57,220 bases of DNA from Maricaulis sp. GTDB lineage: Bacteria > Pseudomonadota > Alphaproteobacteria > Caulobacterales > Maricaulaceae. A model generated the notes under the pieces. That model was not told where the DNA came from, searched no databases, and saw nothing but the letters and a program-made list of their open reading frames with translations. Numbering within the stretch: position 1 is the first letter of the stretch; each line of letters starts with the position of its first letter. The translations under genes were made by a program, and so were the position numbers. The DNA lies in contig NZ_JASBRQ010000058.1 in assembly GCF_030149425.1 (NCBI RefSeq), forward strand, positions 1 through 57,220. Direction: 5' to 3'. Shown here piece by piece: positions 1-6,989 of this stretch.

Positions 1-186
1 CGTTAGCCAAGGGTGTATGGCAAAACGCCCAGCAAACAGGATGAGGTGGAGCACACCGAAGACGAGGATGCGCGATCCTGGTTTGGTGACGAATTGCAGC
101 GTTGCGTGAATTCCGTAGATGAGCAGGCTGATGCTGTAGAAGCCGCAACGCAGCATGAAGATGATATGTCCGAATAGCTGCATCAT
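1..186 (-). CDS. Membrane protein, 3' part cut by window edge
   Basis: An open frame of 62 codons begins at an ATG at 186 and runs off the left edge without a stop. The visible protein is very hydrophobic, with two likely membrane helices (about residues 5-27 and 38-60) separated by a short basic stretch (TKPGSR). Its ATG overlaps the stop codon of the upstream transfer ATPase (ATGA), so the two are probably translationally coupled and cotranscribed. It was found by reading the minus strand directly. I do not recognise a family; small membrane partners are common next to conjugation ATPases, but that role is inferred from position only. Confidence 0.55.
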   Translation of the reverse strand, partial: MMQLFGHIIFMLRCGFYSISLLIYGIHATLQFVTKPGSRILVFGVLHLILFAGRFAIHPWLT

Positions 187-1691
187 TTTTGTGAGAACTC
201 CACTTTGGCGTAGTAGCGACCGGTTGATTTGAAGCGTGCGCCGTTGCGCACAAGGATGGCGTCGCAGCGATAATTGTTTTTGGGCCCGCCGGTGCGTAAC
301 TCATTGGCGAATGTTTCGGGTGGCACGGCATCGTCCTGATAGGTGCTGATGCTCTCCGTCTCGCCAAGCGAGCGGCCATGCCCGCCACCAAAGGCACCTT
401 CCTCCTCGCCTTGATTGCTGCTGGAGCCAGTGTTTTTTGAACGTGAAAGACTGCGCGAGTGGTTGTGACGCTCTACCTTTCCGCACAGTGCCGAGGCGTA
501 GCGTGCCGATTCTACATCTGTGGTGGCATGAAAGAACTTGTTCTGCGCTTTGGCTAACAGCGCGTCCGCCGCGTGTTCATCTACCGACGCAAATGCGGAT
601 CGGAGGGTGGGGATATCCTGGGTGATGAATATGGGGGCGACGCGCGCCGCTCTTGCGGTGGCGAGCGCTTCGATGTCGGTGGGGGATGCCAGCGCCTGAT
701 ATTCATCCATGTAGAGGGTGCATGGACGCGTTGTTTTGGTGATCGGCGTGCGCTGCATGGCGGTGTAGAATTGTGAGATGATCATTCGCTGGATCATCAA
801 CGCGGCGCGGCCAAATTTGTGCAGCGGGATATCGAGAATAATAATCGCCCCCTCCCTGCACAGCTCGGGCACGAAATTCGTCTGACCGTTGAGCAGCGTT
901 CTGGGTACTCCGGCTAGCAGCGGGTGGATGACGCTGGTGAGCGTCGCGTTTACCGAGGTGCGGGTTCTATCCCCCAGTTTCGGGTATACGTCGAACCAGT
1001 AGTCGCCATGCTCCTCCAACGCTTTTTGCGCATAGGCATCACCTTCGTGGCGCGCTTTGTGCGCCGCTAGCAGCATGGTTTGTGAAAAGAAGCTTTCCTT
1101 TTGCCAGCGCGGATCGGCTGCTTCTGCTCGGGTGGTGGGGGCGGTAGCGATGAAACGGTGAATGCTAACCAGGTCAATTTGTTCGTAGGCGGCGATGATG
1201 ATCGCAATGCTGTGGAAGAGCAGTTCCGCGGCTGACTTTTGAAAGAACGGGTTTTCACCCCCGGACGGGTTGTTTGCGATGCCGTCGTCCTCGGCCATCT
1301 GCATGATGAGAGAGACAAGATTGTGCTCAAACCCCCGAGGGGCGTTCGTGGCTAGTTCATAGTTCAGGGTATTGATGCGATGCAGACATGTTTCATCGAC
1401 GGTGATGACGGTGGCATCACGCCCCTCCCGCCCCACCTCTTCGGCCAGTCGCTCACCCTCGTTTTCCTTCACTGCTGCCATGACCGCACCCCATCCGGCA
1501 CGTATCGTTGCTCGAAGTAGCGCTTTTCCTGAGCTGCTGGTCTTTCCGCTGCCGACACCTCCGGTGATGAACGTTCCCTCGTATAAATGCCTTGCGCGAA
1601 GGGTCACGCTGCCGAGCTGGAGCATGGGCGTGTCGGGATGTGCCCAATAGGGTGTGGCGTGTTTGATAGGTCTGGGGCCAAAGATACGCAT
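183..1691 (-). CDS. VirD4/TraD-like conjugative DNA-transfer ATPase (coupling-protein family)
   Basis: A 502-residue P-loop ATPase of the type IV coupling-protein/TraG-TraD superfamily, which in conjugation links the relaxosome to the secretion channel and pumps DNA. The Walker A motif is GGVGSGKTS at about residues 44-52. A Walker B-like strand (ILDIP) and the typical LYMDEYQAL segment follow further on. Unlike classical VirD4 it has no N-terminal membrane helices, so it is a soluble-type member or depends on the hydrophobic protein encoded just downstream (ATGA overlap). No relaxase, VirB4 or pilus genes are visible here, so whether the element is self-transmissible cannot be decided. The family assignment is solid; the role as coupling protein is inferred. 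Confidence 0.8.
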   Translation of the reverse strand: MRIFGPRPIKHATPYWAHPDTPMLQLGSVTLRARHLYEGTFITGGVGSGKTSSSGKALLRATIRAGWGAVMAAVKENEGERLAEEVGREGRDATVITVDETCLHRINTLNYELATNAPRGFEHNLVSLIMQMAEDDGIANNPSGGENPFFQKSAAELLFHSIAIIIAAYEQIDLVSIHRFIATAPTTRAEAADPRWQKESFFSQTMLLAAHKARHEGDAYAQKALEEHGDYWFDVYPKLGDRTRTSVNATLTSVIHPLLAGVPRTLLNGQTNFVPELCREGAIIILDIPLHKFGRAALMIQRMIISQFYTAMQRTPITKTTRPCTLYMDEYQALASPTDIEALATARAARVAPIFITQDIPTLRSAFASVDEHAADALLAKAQNKFFHATTDVESARYASALCGKVERHNHSRSLSRSKNTGSSSNQGEEEGAFGGGHGRSLGETESISTYQDDAVPPETFANELRTGGPKNNYRCDAILVRNGARFKSTGRYYAKVEFSQK

Positions 1692-1702
1692 ACTCGTCTC
1701 CG

Positions 1703-2005
1703 TTAGATTGATTGTTCGGGTAGGGACGGCTCGACAATTTCCGGCTCGGCTGTCGGCGTTGCGACTTCGTTTTGCGGTGCAGACAGCGAGGCGTCACCGT
1801 AGAGCTCGGCTTGGTCGGGTTCTGGCCCCCAAGTCTGATCGTAGAGCTCGAAATGCCGTTCAGGCTCCGGCTCTTTTTCTGTTTCTGACGGGGCCAAATC
1901 TTGCGCCGAGATGTCGGGTGTGACCTGTCGGCCGTACCAGCCTTGCTCAACGACAGCGTGGCGCACCGAGTCATTGACGCTGGCGTACCAATTCCAAAAG
2001 GACAT
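1703..2005 (-). CDS. Acidic hypothetical protein of the mobile element
   Basis: A 100-residue protein, unrecognised. The first 30 residues look folded (aromatic-rich, NWYASVNDSV and EQGWYGRQV); the rest is low-complexity, rich in Glu, Pro and Ala, and probably disordered. It ends 11 bp before the transfer ATPase start and reads the same way, with an AAGGAG-like ribosome site just before the ATG, so it is likely the first gene of that transfer mini-operon. A role as accessory factor for DNA transfer is only positional inference. Confidence 0.55.
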   Translation of the reverse strand: MSFWNWYASVNDSVRHAVVEQGWYGRQVTPDISAQDLAPSETEKEPEPERHFELYDQTWGPEPDQAELYGDASLSAPQNEVATPTAEPEIVEPSLPEQSI

Positions 2006-2101
2006 GGGGTTCTCCTTGATTTGGCGGGTGTTGGGCTGGGCTTGCGCCCATCCCTGGCGTGAACCGTCACTCGCGTGTTGCTGTTGGTGGGTTTTGGCCG
2101 A

Positions 2102-2281
2102 CTAGAACAGCGCGACCGTGCCGCCCGTCAGGGCCGCTACGGCCAATGCTAGGACGAAACGCATCGTACTCGGTGACGCCTTCTCCCATTCGTGGTTACA
2201 GGTGTTGCAGATGTAATCGTCTTGATTGAGGTGCTCTTCGGTGCGGCGCACGTCTTTGGAACCGCAATTGGGACAAGCCAT
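2102..2281 (-). CDS. Zinc-ribbon mini-protein with C-terminal membrane helix
   Basis: A 59-residue protein read directly from the minus strand. Two Cys pairs (CPNC at residues 3-6 and CNTC at 25-28, followed by His30) form a rubredoxin-like zinc ribbon. Residues about 41-59 are hydrophobic and end the protein, giving a tail-anchored layout. A GGAGG-type ribosome site precedes the ATG (AAAGGAGGCCAGCC). It lies 24 bp downstream of the DUF4112 gene in the same direction, suggesting one transcript. Zinc ribbons of this size often bind nucleic acid or partner proteins; the specific function is unknown. Confidence 0.6.
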   Translation of the reverse strand: MACPNCGSKDVRRTEEHLNQDDYICNTCNHEWEKASPSTMRFVLALAVAALTGGTVALF

Positions 2282-2305
2282 GGCTGGCCTCCTTTCTCGG
2301 GCTGA

Positions 2306-2857
2306 TCAGGAAATGAGTTGGAAAAGGAAAAGGCCGGCGATGAGGATCAACGCTCCGCGAACAAACTTGCTCTGGAGGAGGCCAGTTTGCTCGGCGGCGC
2401 TCTCGTCCGCCTCTTCATCGGGCGGGATGTAGCCAAGACGCTTGATGTCGTCGCGCGCCATACGGCCAGCGATGGCGTGACCACGGATGAACACATCCCC
2501 CACATCACCAATGCCGATGATGGCGCCAACGATCACATCGAAAAGGATGATGGCGACCATCCCGAGAATGGTCGTGAGTGAAACGCCGGCTCGGATCGCG
2601 TTGGCGATGATGACGCCGCCGGCACCGAGCGAATAAGCCCCACCCACACCAGGCACGAGCCCGACTAGTGCGTCGGCGCCGATGCCCCAGTTCTTACCGA
2701 TGGGGATTAGGCGATCAGAGAAGTCTTCTACTCCTCGGATCGCCGCATACGCTTCGGCGTGAGCTGACGCTCTGGCTTCATCGGTGGTTGATGGATTCGA
2801 TCCATCGACTGGCGTCTCGTTAGCGAAATCGATGTCGCGGTTTTGGATGTCGGTCAT
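2306..2857 (-). CDS. DUF4112 family membrane protein
   Basis: A 183-residue protein. The middle carries the DUF4112 signature (DALVGLVPGVGG at about residues 62-73), followed by two to three membrane helices (about 74-95, 99-122 and 165-182). The first 40 residues are polar and probably cytoplasmic. The ATG is well placed behind AGGAGAGG. DUF4112 proteins are widespread small membrane proteins without an established function. Here the gene is the first of a run reading toward the transfer ATPase, so it may be cargo or an accessory gene of the element. Family assignment is confident, function unknown. Confidence 0.75.
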   Translation of the reverse strand: MTDIQNRDIDFANETPVDGSNPSTTDEARASAHAEAYAAIRGVEDFSDRLIPIGKNWGIGADALVGLVPGVGGAYSLGAGGVIIANAIRAGVSLTTILGMVAIILFDVIVGAIIGIGDVGDVFIRGHAIAGRMARDDIKRLGYIPPDEEADESAAEQTGLLQSKFVRGALILIAGLFLFQLIS

Positions 2858-3178
2858 TTGCCATACCTCTCCTGTTCGCGGTGCAGATCGCGCCGCGTTG
2901 CTTGCGTTGAACTGAAACGAAATCAGGCGCCCGTTTGGGCGCCTGTTGGTTTGTGGCTTCTTCGTCGAGACTTGCTCGCGAGGAGGGACGCGTGCAGCTT
3001 GCTACCGTCCTGCGTTGTGTGGGCCCTGATCGCCCAGAAACTACTACACTTGATCACTTCGAACCCCATTGGCACTGATCGCTGCTTTATGTGCCAATAA
3101 GAACATAAACCGGTAAACGAAAGCTCACCGGAGCCTTTACCTAGGATTCAGAATAACCTAAGGGTGCGAATAAACTGG
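2858..3178. other. Gene-free stretch with one hairpin
   Basis: This 321-bp gap between two minus-strand genes holds the promoter side of the DUF4112 gene and one strong hairpin at 2924-2945. I see no convincing small gene or RNA in the remainder. Confidence 0.5.
2924..2945 (-). terminator. Hairpin, probable terminator
   Basis: A perfect 9-bp GC-rich stem (CAGGCGCCC / GGGCGCCTG) with a 4-base loop. On the minus strand it is followed by ATTTCGTTT, a weak U-rich tail. It would end transcription from the 3179-4018 gene before the DUF4112 gene. Confidence 0.55.
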
Positions 3179-4018
3179 TCATCGACCACGCCCAGTTTGA
3201 ATGCGATCTTTGGTCGCGTAGAAGAATGGCGAAATATCCTCGTCGTTCGTGTCAGCAAGCTCCCGAAGCACTGATCGGCGGCGCTCCAGAATTTCGGCAC
3301 GCGAAAAGCCGAAAAAGTCTGCGACCGGATGCTCATCGCGTCGGGCCCGTTTGACGAGCGCATAGTACAAGCGATTATCTATCCGCTCTAGCACCCCCGC
3401 CCAAATGCGGCGCTCTTCGATCGCCTCGGCGTAGTGCTTCTTTAAAAAGGCTTCTGGTTCGCCATCGACGCGGATGCCACCGTATTTCACCGGTGCGCGG
3501 TCAATTGGTTCGTTGGTTCTATATTGCTGACGCAGCTCTGCCACGTGAGACAGTTCGGGAAAGGACTCCAACAACTTCTGACGTGCTTCTACAGACGGGG
3601 TGACGCCGGAATTGGACAGGTATGCGTCCAAGCGTTCATTCAAGATTTTGTCTGTAAAGTGTGTTTCCGCGGCCAGCCTCTCTCTAAATGTACTTAATCT
3701 TCTGTAGGAATCGACGAGTATATCGCGCAGGCGAGAATTCGCACCACTCGACTGATCGATTTCTTCCAAACGACAGATCACGCTTAGTGCAGAAACCGAC
3801 CACCGATCGACGTCGTCCACAATGCTGGGCTCTGTCGAGTCTAGTGTCATCAAATGCTCGATGACAGCTACAAAGCTCATTATTTCCGACACGGTATCTG
3901 GTGAGAGATAAGGTGATAGCTCCTTGCATACTTCCCGAAAGGAAGCATCCGCATCGGCTGCCAGTTCCGATGCGCTGACAGGCAAGCCTGTCGTGCGGAG
4001 AGCGGAGGAGCGAGCCAT
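3179..4018 (-). CDS. Hypothetical helical protein of the mobile element
   Basis: A 279-residue soluble protein with no signal peptide or membrane segment and no motif I recognise. Composition and heptad-like spacing suggest mostly alpha-helix. The C-terminal third is basic and ends in a polar tail. It is followed by a hairpin terminator, and its start lies 93 bp downstream of the coiled-coil gene, on the same strand. Mixed codon use, with more A/T at third positions than the core genes further right, fits transferred DNA. No function can be given from the sequence. Confidence 0.6.
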   Translation of the reverse strand: MARSSALRTTGLPVSASELAADADASFREVCKELSPYLSPDTVSEIMSFVAVIEHLMTLDSTEPSIVDDVDRWSVSALSVICRLEEIDQSSGANSRLRDILVDSYRRLSTFRERLAAETHFTDKILNERLDAYLSNSGVTPSVEARQKLLESFPELSHVAELRQQYRTNEPIDRAPVKYGGIRVDGEPEAFLKKHYAEAIEERRIWAGVLERIDNRLYYALVKRARRDEHPVADFFGFSRAEILERRRSVLRELADTNDEDISPFFYATKDRIQTGRGR

Positions 4019-4111
4019 TGTCGCTTTGTCGTCCGATTCTGTTAACCGGGCGTTGAGGAATTCGGCCGGGTTCGGGCGCAGAATAAATCGAAACCGATTG
4101 CATCACCCCAC

Positions 4112-4885
4112 TCATCCTCGGCCTCGCCCGGTTGGAGTTGCTGGTGGTGTTGGTGGGCAAGTGATTTCGGAATCGCATTCGTCCAGAGCGATGGTGTCGG
4201 TTGCGAGGTCGGCGGAGCTGAGGAAGGCATCGAGAGTGTGCCCCTGTGCTGCAACATCGCGCTCCCCTTGCTCGGTGGAGTGTGACGCGGCGGTCGAGAT
4301 CGCATCATTTGCTGAAAGCCCACGCGCTTCGAGAGCCGCTCGTTGTTGGGCCTGGGTTTGATCGAGCAGTGCATCGGCGCGCTCAGCACCATCGGCATCG
4401 CCGGCGCGCGCATATAGATCGCGGGTGATGGTGAGGCGATCGCTGCGGGCATCCAGCGCCGCCAGCGTATTGCTGTGTTCCAGCGCCTGTTGCTCGCGGA
4501 GTGCAGCGTCGCGGTATGCGCGTTGTTCTTCTTCGGTGAGTAGATGGCCGTAGCGCTCGGATGCGTCGCTCCACAGGGCGTTCACTTCCCCTTGCGTGTC
4601 GCTGAGGAAGTTCGCGGCTCGCGCGTCGGCCTGGCGGATGGCGTGTTGCTGGGCGGCAGCTCCGGTCTGCTGGGCCGCCTGTTCGATACGGCTGTGAAGG
4701 CTTGCAATTAGTTCGGCTGAGGGCGCGGCTCCGGCCGCTTTGACAGCTTCAAGCTCTGCCAGAATGGTTGAGAGTTCGCCTGATGCTTCACCGGCGCTGT
4801 GCATGGCCGTTCGCACGGCTGCGATGAGTTGATCAACCGTGTCGAATTTGGGTGCGCTGGGCGCGCCTGTAATGTCTGAATTCAC
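4112..4885 (-). CDS. Ala/Glu-rich coiled-coil hypothetical protein
   Basis: A 257-residue protein, predominantly Ala, Glu, Gln, Asp and Arg with long helical stretches (about residues 15-215) expected to form coiled coils. A Pro/Thr-rich tail ends in GRGRG. There is no enzymatic motif, signal peptide or membrane helix. It lies between the secreted-protein pair on the right and the 279-residue orphan on the left, all on the minus strand. Such rods in mobile elements can be structural or transfer accessory proteins, but nothing here shows that. I do not recognise a family. Confidence 0.55.
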   Translation of the reverse strand: MNSDITGAPSAPKFDTVDQLIAAVRTAMHSAGEASGELSTILAELEAVKAAGAAPSAELIASLHSRIEQAAQQTGAAAQQHAIRQADARAANFLSDTQGEVNALWSDASERYGHLLTEEEQRAYRDAALREQQALEHSNTLAALDARSDRLTITRDLYARAGDADGAERADALLDQTQAQQRAALEARGLSANDAISTAASHSTEQGERDVAAQGHTLDAFLSSADLATDTIALDECDSEITCPPTPPATPTGRGRG

Positions 4886-4959
4886 CTTCCCATTATACGA
4901 TTTTGGCGGGGTGAATTCAGCAACAAATTTGAATCTTCACACAACTGTAACAATTTGAT

Positions 4960-5349
4960 TCAGTTGGGTGTATTGGCGCATTCAGTGGCGATTTGGGGCG
5001 CTTCGAGCCCCGCCTCGCGCGCTAGCTCGGCGACCTCTCGCTGCGTGGCGCACAGCGTGGCGAGACGTTCGGCCTCGCCTGGTGATCCGGCAGCGCGGAA
5101 GGCCAGCTCACGGCGACGCCCTTCAATGCCGCCCGCGACCAGGCAGTTTTCCCGCGTGGTTTGGTTTGCCTCACACGCTGCTCGCACCCGCGCCAGCACC
5201 TCTGTTGTGTAGCGGAGGTCATCTACGCGCTCGTACGCTTCGGGATGGGAGATGCCGTCTAACATTCCTCGCAGGTAGGTTTGGCTCAAGGTTTCAGCCT
5301 CGGCGGCGCTTTGCGCTGCCAAGGTGACGGCGAGGAGAAGGGCGATCAT
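4960..5349 (-). CDS. Small exported hypothetical protein
   Basis: A 129-residue protein with an N-terminal hydrophobic stretch (MIALLLAVTLAAQSAAEA) that reads as a signal peptide cleaved near residue 18. The mature part has four Cys (CEAN, NCLV, LCAT, ECAN) that could form two disulfides in the periplasm. The ATG overlaps the stop of the upstream gene (ATGA), so both are translated from one message. No family is recognised. In a conjugative element it could be a periplasmic or entry-exclusion-type factor, but that is only a positional guess. Confidence 0.55.
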   Translation of the reverse strand: MIALLLAVTLAAQSAAEAETLSQTYLRGMLDGISHPEAYERVDDLRYTTEVLARVRAACEANQTTRENCLVAGGIEGRRRELAFRAAGSPGEAERLATLCATQREVAELAREAGLEAPQIATECANTPN

Positions 5350-5531
5350 CTGATGCGGCCCTTGTGACGGAACACGCGGATGGCCACGCCAGCAATGATG
5401 CCGCCCAGTGCGTTTTCGAGCACATTGAGGAGGTGGGCGTGAAAGGTGTCTTGGGGGTGATCGTCGTGATGGTGCGGGGTGTTTACCAGATGCTTCGAGC
5501 CGTCGCTTAGCTCGACTTCGTATTGATGCAT
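5346..5531 (-). CDS. Small His-rich protein with one membrane segment
   Basis: A 61-residue protein starting MHQYEVELSDG. I chose this ATG rather than the upstream in-frame one at about 5582 because GGAG sits six bases before it. Residues 8-20 resemble a short beta-strand domain, followed by a His/Asp cluster (PHHHDDHPQD) that could bind metal, and a hydrophobic helix (about residues 36-53) ending in basic residues. It is translationally coupled to the exported protein downstream. Unrecognised. Confidence 0.5.
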   Translation of the reverse strand: MHQYEVELSDGSKHLVNTPHHHDDHPQDTFHAHLLNVLENALGGIIAGVAIRVFRHKGRIR

Positions 5532-5582
5532 GACGCGCTCCATGGAAAATATTGGCACGCCAACAATGAACTGTTGAAACAC

Positions 5583-5643
5583 TTACATCAAAACTGTATC
5601 ATAAATACAAATATATAGTTGAATATATTCTTGCTTGTTATTT
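5583..5643. promoter_or_regulatory. AT-rich divergent promoter region
   Basis: About 60 bp of strikingly AT-rich DNA (CAAATATATAGTTGAATATA and similar) between two divergent transcription units, the small His-rich protein and the recombinase. It probably contains promoters for both; individual -35/-10 boxes cannot be assigned with confidence. Its composition differs sharply from the flanking coding DNA and could also suit a recombination or DNA-bending site. Confidence 0.4.
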
Positions 5644-6333
5644 ATGAAGGTTGAAAATTACCCGCAAAACGCGACTGATCCATCACCTCAGGAAAAAGTG
5701 AGCGCCCGAGCGTGCAACGCTCTTGATGTGAGTGTTGCAAAATTGGGAGCGGCGATGGAGCCGGTCGAGAATTGGGCGCTATTTGACCGCCAGGGACGAC
5801 GGAAATATCTGGTATCGAGTGAACGCAAGCGCTTCTTCCATGCGGCAATGGAGGGGCCACTCGCCGATTCTGTGTTTGCAAATCTCCTTTTGCACAGCGG
5901 CTGCAGGATTTCCGAGGCGCTGGCTGTCTGCCCTCAACACATCGACGTAGAAGAACAGTTTGTCGTGTTTCGCACTCTCAAAAAACGCGGCCGCATACAT
6001 ATCCGCGCTGTCCCAGTGCCAAGGGACTTCTGGAAGAGGGCGCTGTTGATGGTCGGACGGGACAATACGAGCTCCGCCGAGCCTATATGGCGATGGTCGC
6101 GCAGCACGGCGTGGCGAAAGGTTAAGCGCATCATGGCGCGCGCGGGCATCGAAGGCGTGCATGCCAGCCCGAAGGGCTTGCGGCATGGCTTTGCTGTGGA
6201 GGCCCTGGCCAAGGGCGCACCGCTGACGTTGGTGAAGACCTGGCTTGGGCATAGCCGGTTGGAATCTACGCAAGTTTATACGCAGGTGATGGGGGCTGAA
6301 GAGCGAGCGTATGCCGAACGCATGTGGTGGTGA
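5644..6333 (+). CDS. Tyrosine recombinase of the plasmid/resolvase-like type
   Basis: A 229-residue phage-integrase-fold recombinase. Visible catalytic positions are Arg in GCRISEAL, Lys in TLKKRG, Arg-His in KGLRHGF, His in WLGHSRLES and the nucleophilic Tyr in TQVYTQV. The usual His before xxRH is replaced by Lys (KGLRH), as in a subfamily of short plasmid- and transposon-borne recombinases. It lacks the arm-binding domain of large integrases, which fits resolvase-like action on dimers or integration with minimal sites. The ATG at 5644 is preferred; a TTG nine bases upstream is also possible. No clear ribosome site is visible. Confidence 0.8.
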   Translation: MKVENYPQNATDPSPQEKVSARACNALDVSVAKLGAAMEPVENWALFDRQGRRKYLVSSERKRFFHAAMEGPLADSVFANLLLHSGCRISEALAVCPQHIDVEEQFVVFRTLKKRGRIHIRAVPVPRDFWKRALLMVGRDNTSSAEPIWRWSRSTAWRKVKRIMARAGIEGVHASPKGLRHGFAVEALAKGAPLTLVKTWLGHSRLESTQVYTQVMGAEERAYAERMWW

Positions 6334-6424
6334 GGGAAATCCACGGGGAAAACGGGCCCCGGCACAACTCAGAACACCGGAATCAATCGAACATCACGCA
6401 ACTAACGTATTGATGGAGAGATTG

Positions 6425-6700
6425 ATGAGCTCAGATTGGGATGCAGATGATTTTGCGCGCCTAATGGCGCTGGAACACGCTTGGTACGCGGTCACATTGG
6501 TTTCCGCCGGCAATTATGCCGGAATGAACGGAATCAAGATCAAAGACGCTGTACAGCAGCTTCGCGATGCGGTGGAAAGCTCGCTCTACGACCATGATGA
6601 CTTGCCGGGCAATACGCGACAGCTCATGCGCGGCCACCTGAAACGCATGTTCGATGAAGTAGAACAGATGGCAGGCCAGGCGGATAGACCAGCAGCATAG
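6425..6700 (+). CDS. Hypothetical protein downstream of recombinase
   Basis: A 91-residue soluble helical protein (MSSDWDADDF...). I chose the ATG at 6425 because GGAGAG ends five bases before it; longer in-frame starts lack this. It contains an aromatic-rich helix (LEHAWYAVTLVSAGNYAG) and a charged C-terminal helix. It follows the recombinase by 91 bp in the same direction. It may be a regulator or accessory factor of recombination, but no DNA-binding motif is visible and I do not recognise it. Confidence 0.5.
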   Translation: MSSDWDADDFARLMALEHAWYAVTLVSAGNYAGMNGIKIKDAVQQLRDAVESSLYDHDDLPGNTRQLMRGHLKRMFDEVEQMAGQADRPAA

Positions 6701-6893
6701 CTTAGCCCCTCCAAATCTCCTCTCGCTCTGTCCAGCCGATAGCGGTTTTGTGCTTTGTCGCGCCGTCATCGGCTTTGGCGGCAAGTGGCTGGGCCACTCC
6801 TTCTCGTTGTTGCGGCCTGAAGGTGCTGCAACCCAGATGCGGCGCGGTTTCCTTCGCACACCGCGATGATGCGGCTGGTTAGACGGAGGAGTT

Positions 6894-6989
6894 ATGACAT
6901 GGATGGAAGTATGCGCGCTGGTTACCGCTTTGGCGGCCTTGTTCACCTCTACAGCGCAAGTGATCCGTGCGCTTAGGGAGTGGCGGTGA
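6894..6989 (+). CDS. 31-residue membrane micro-protein
   Basis: A short frame read directly from the sequence: ATG behind a strong GGAGGAG ribosome site, encoding an N-terminal polar cap, a hydrophobic helix (about residues 6-25) and a basic end (RALREWR). This layout resembles holin-like or type I toxin peptides. Its last 17 bases overlap the 3' end of the CHAT protease gene on the opposite strand, so the two messages could pair. The ribosome site makes translation plausible; the function is conjecture. Confidence 0.4.
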   Translation: MTWMEVCALVTALAALFTSTAQVIRALREWR

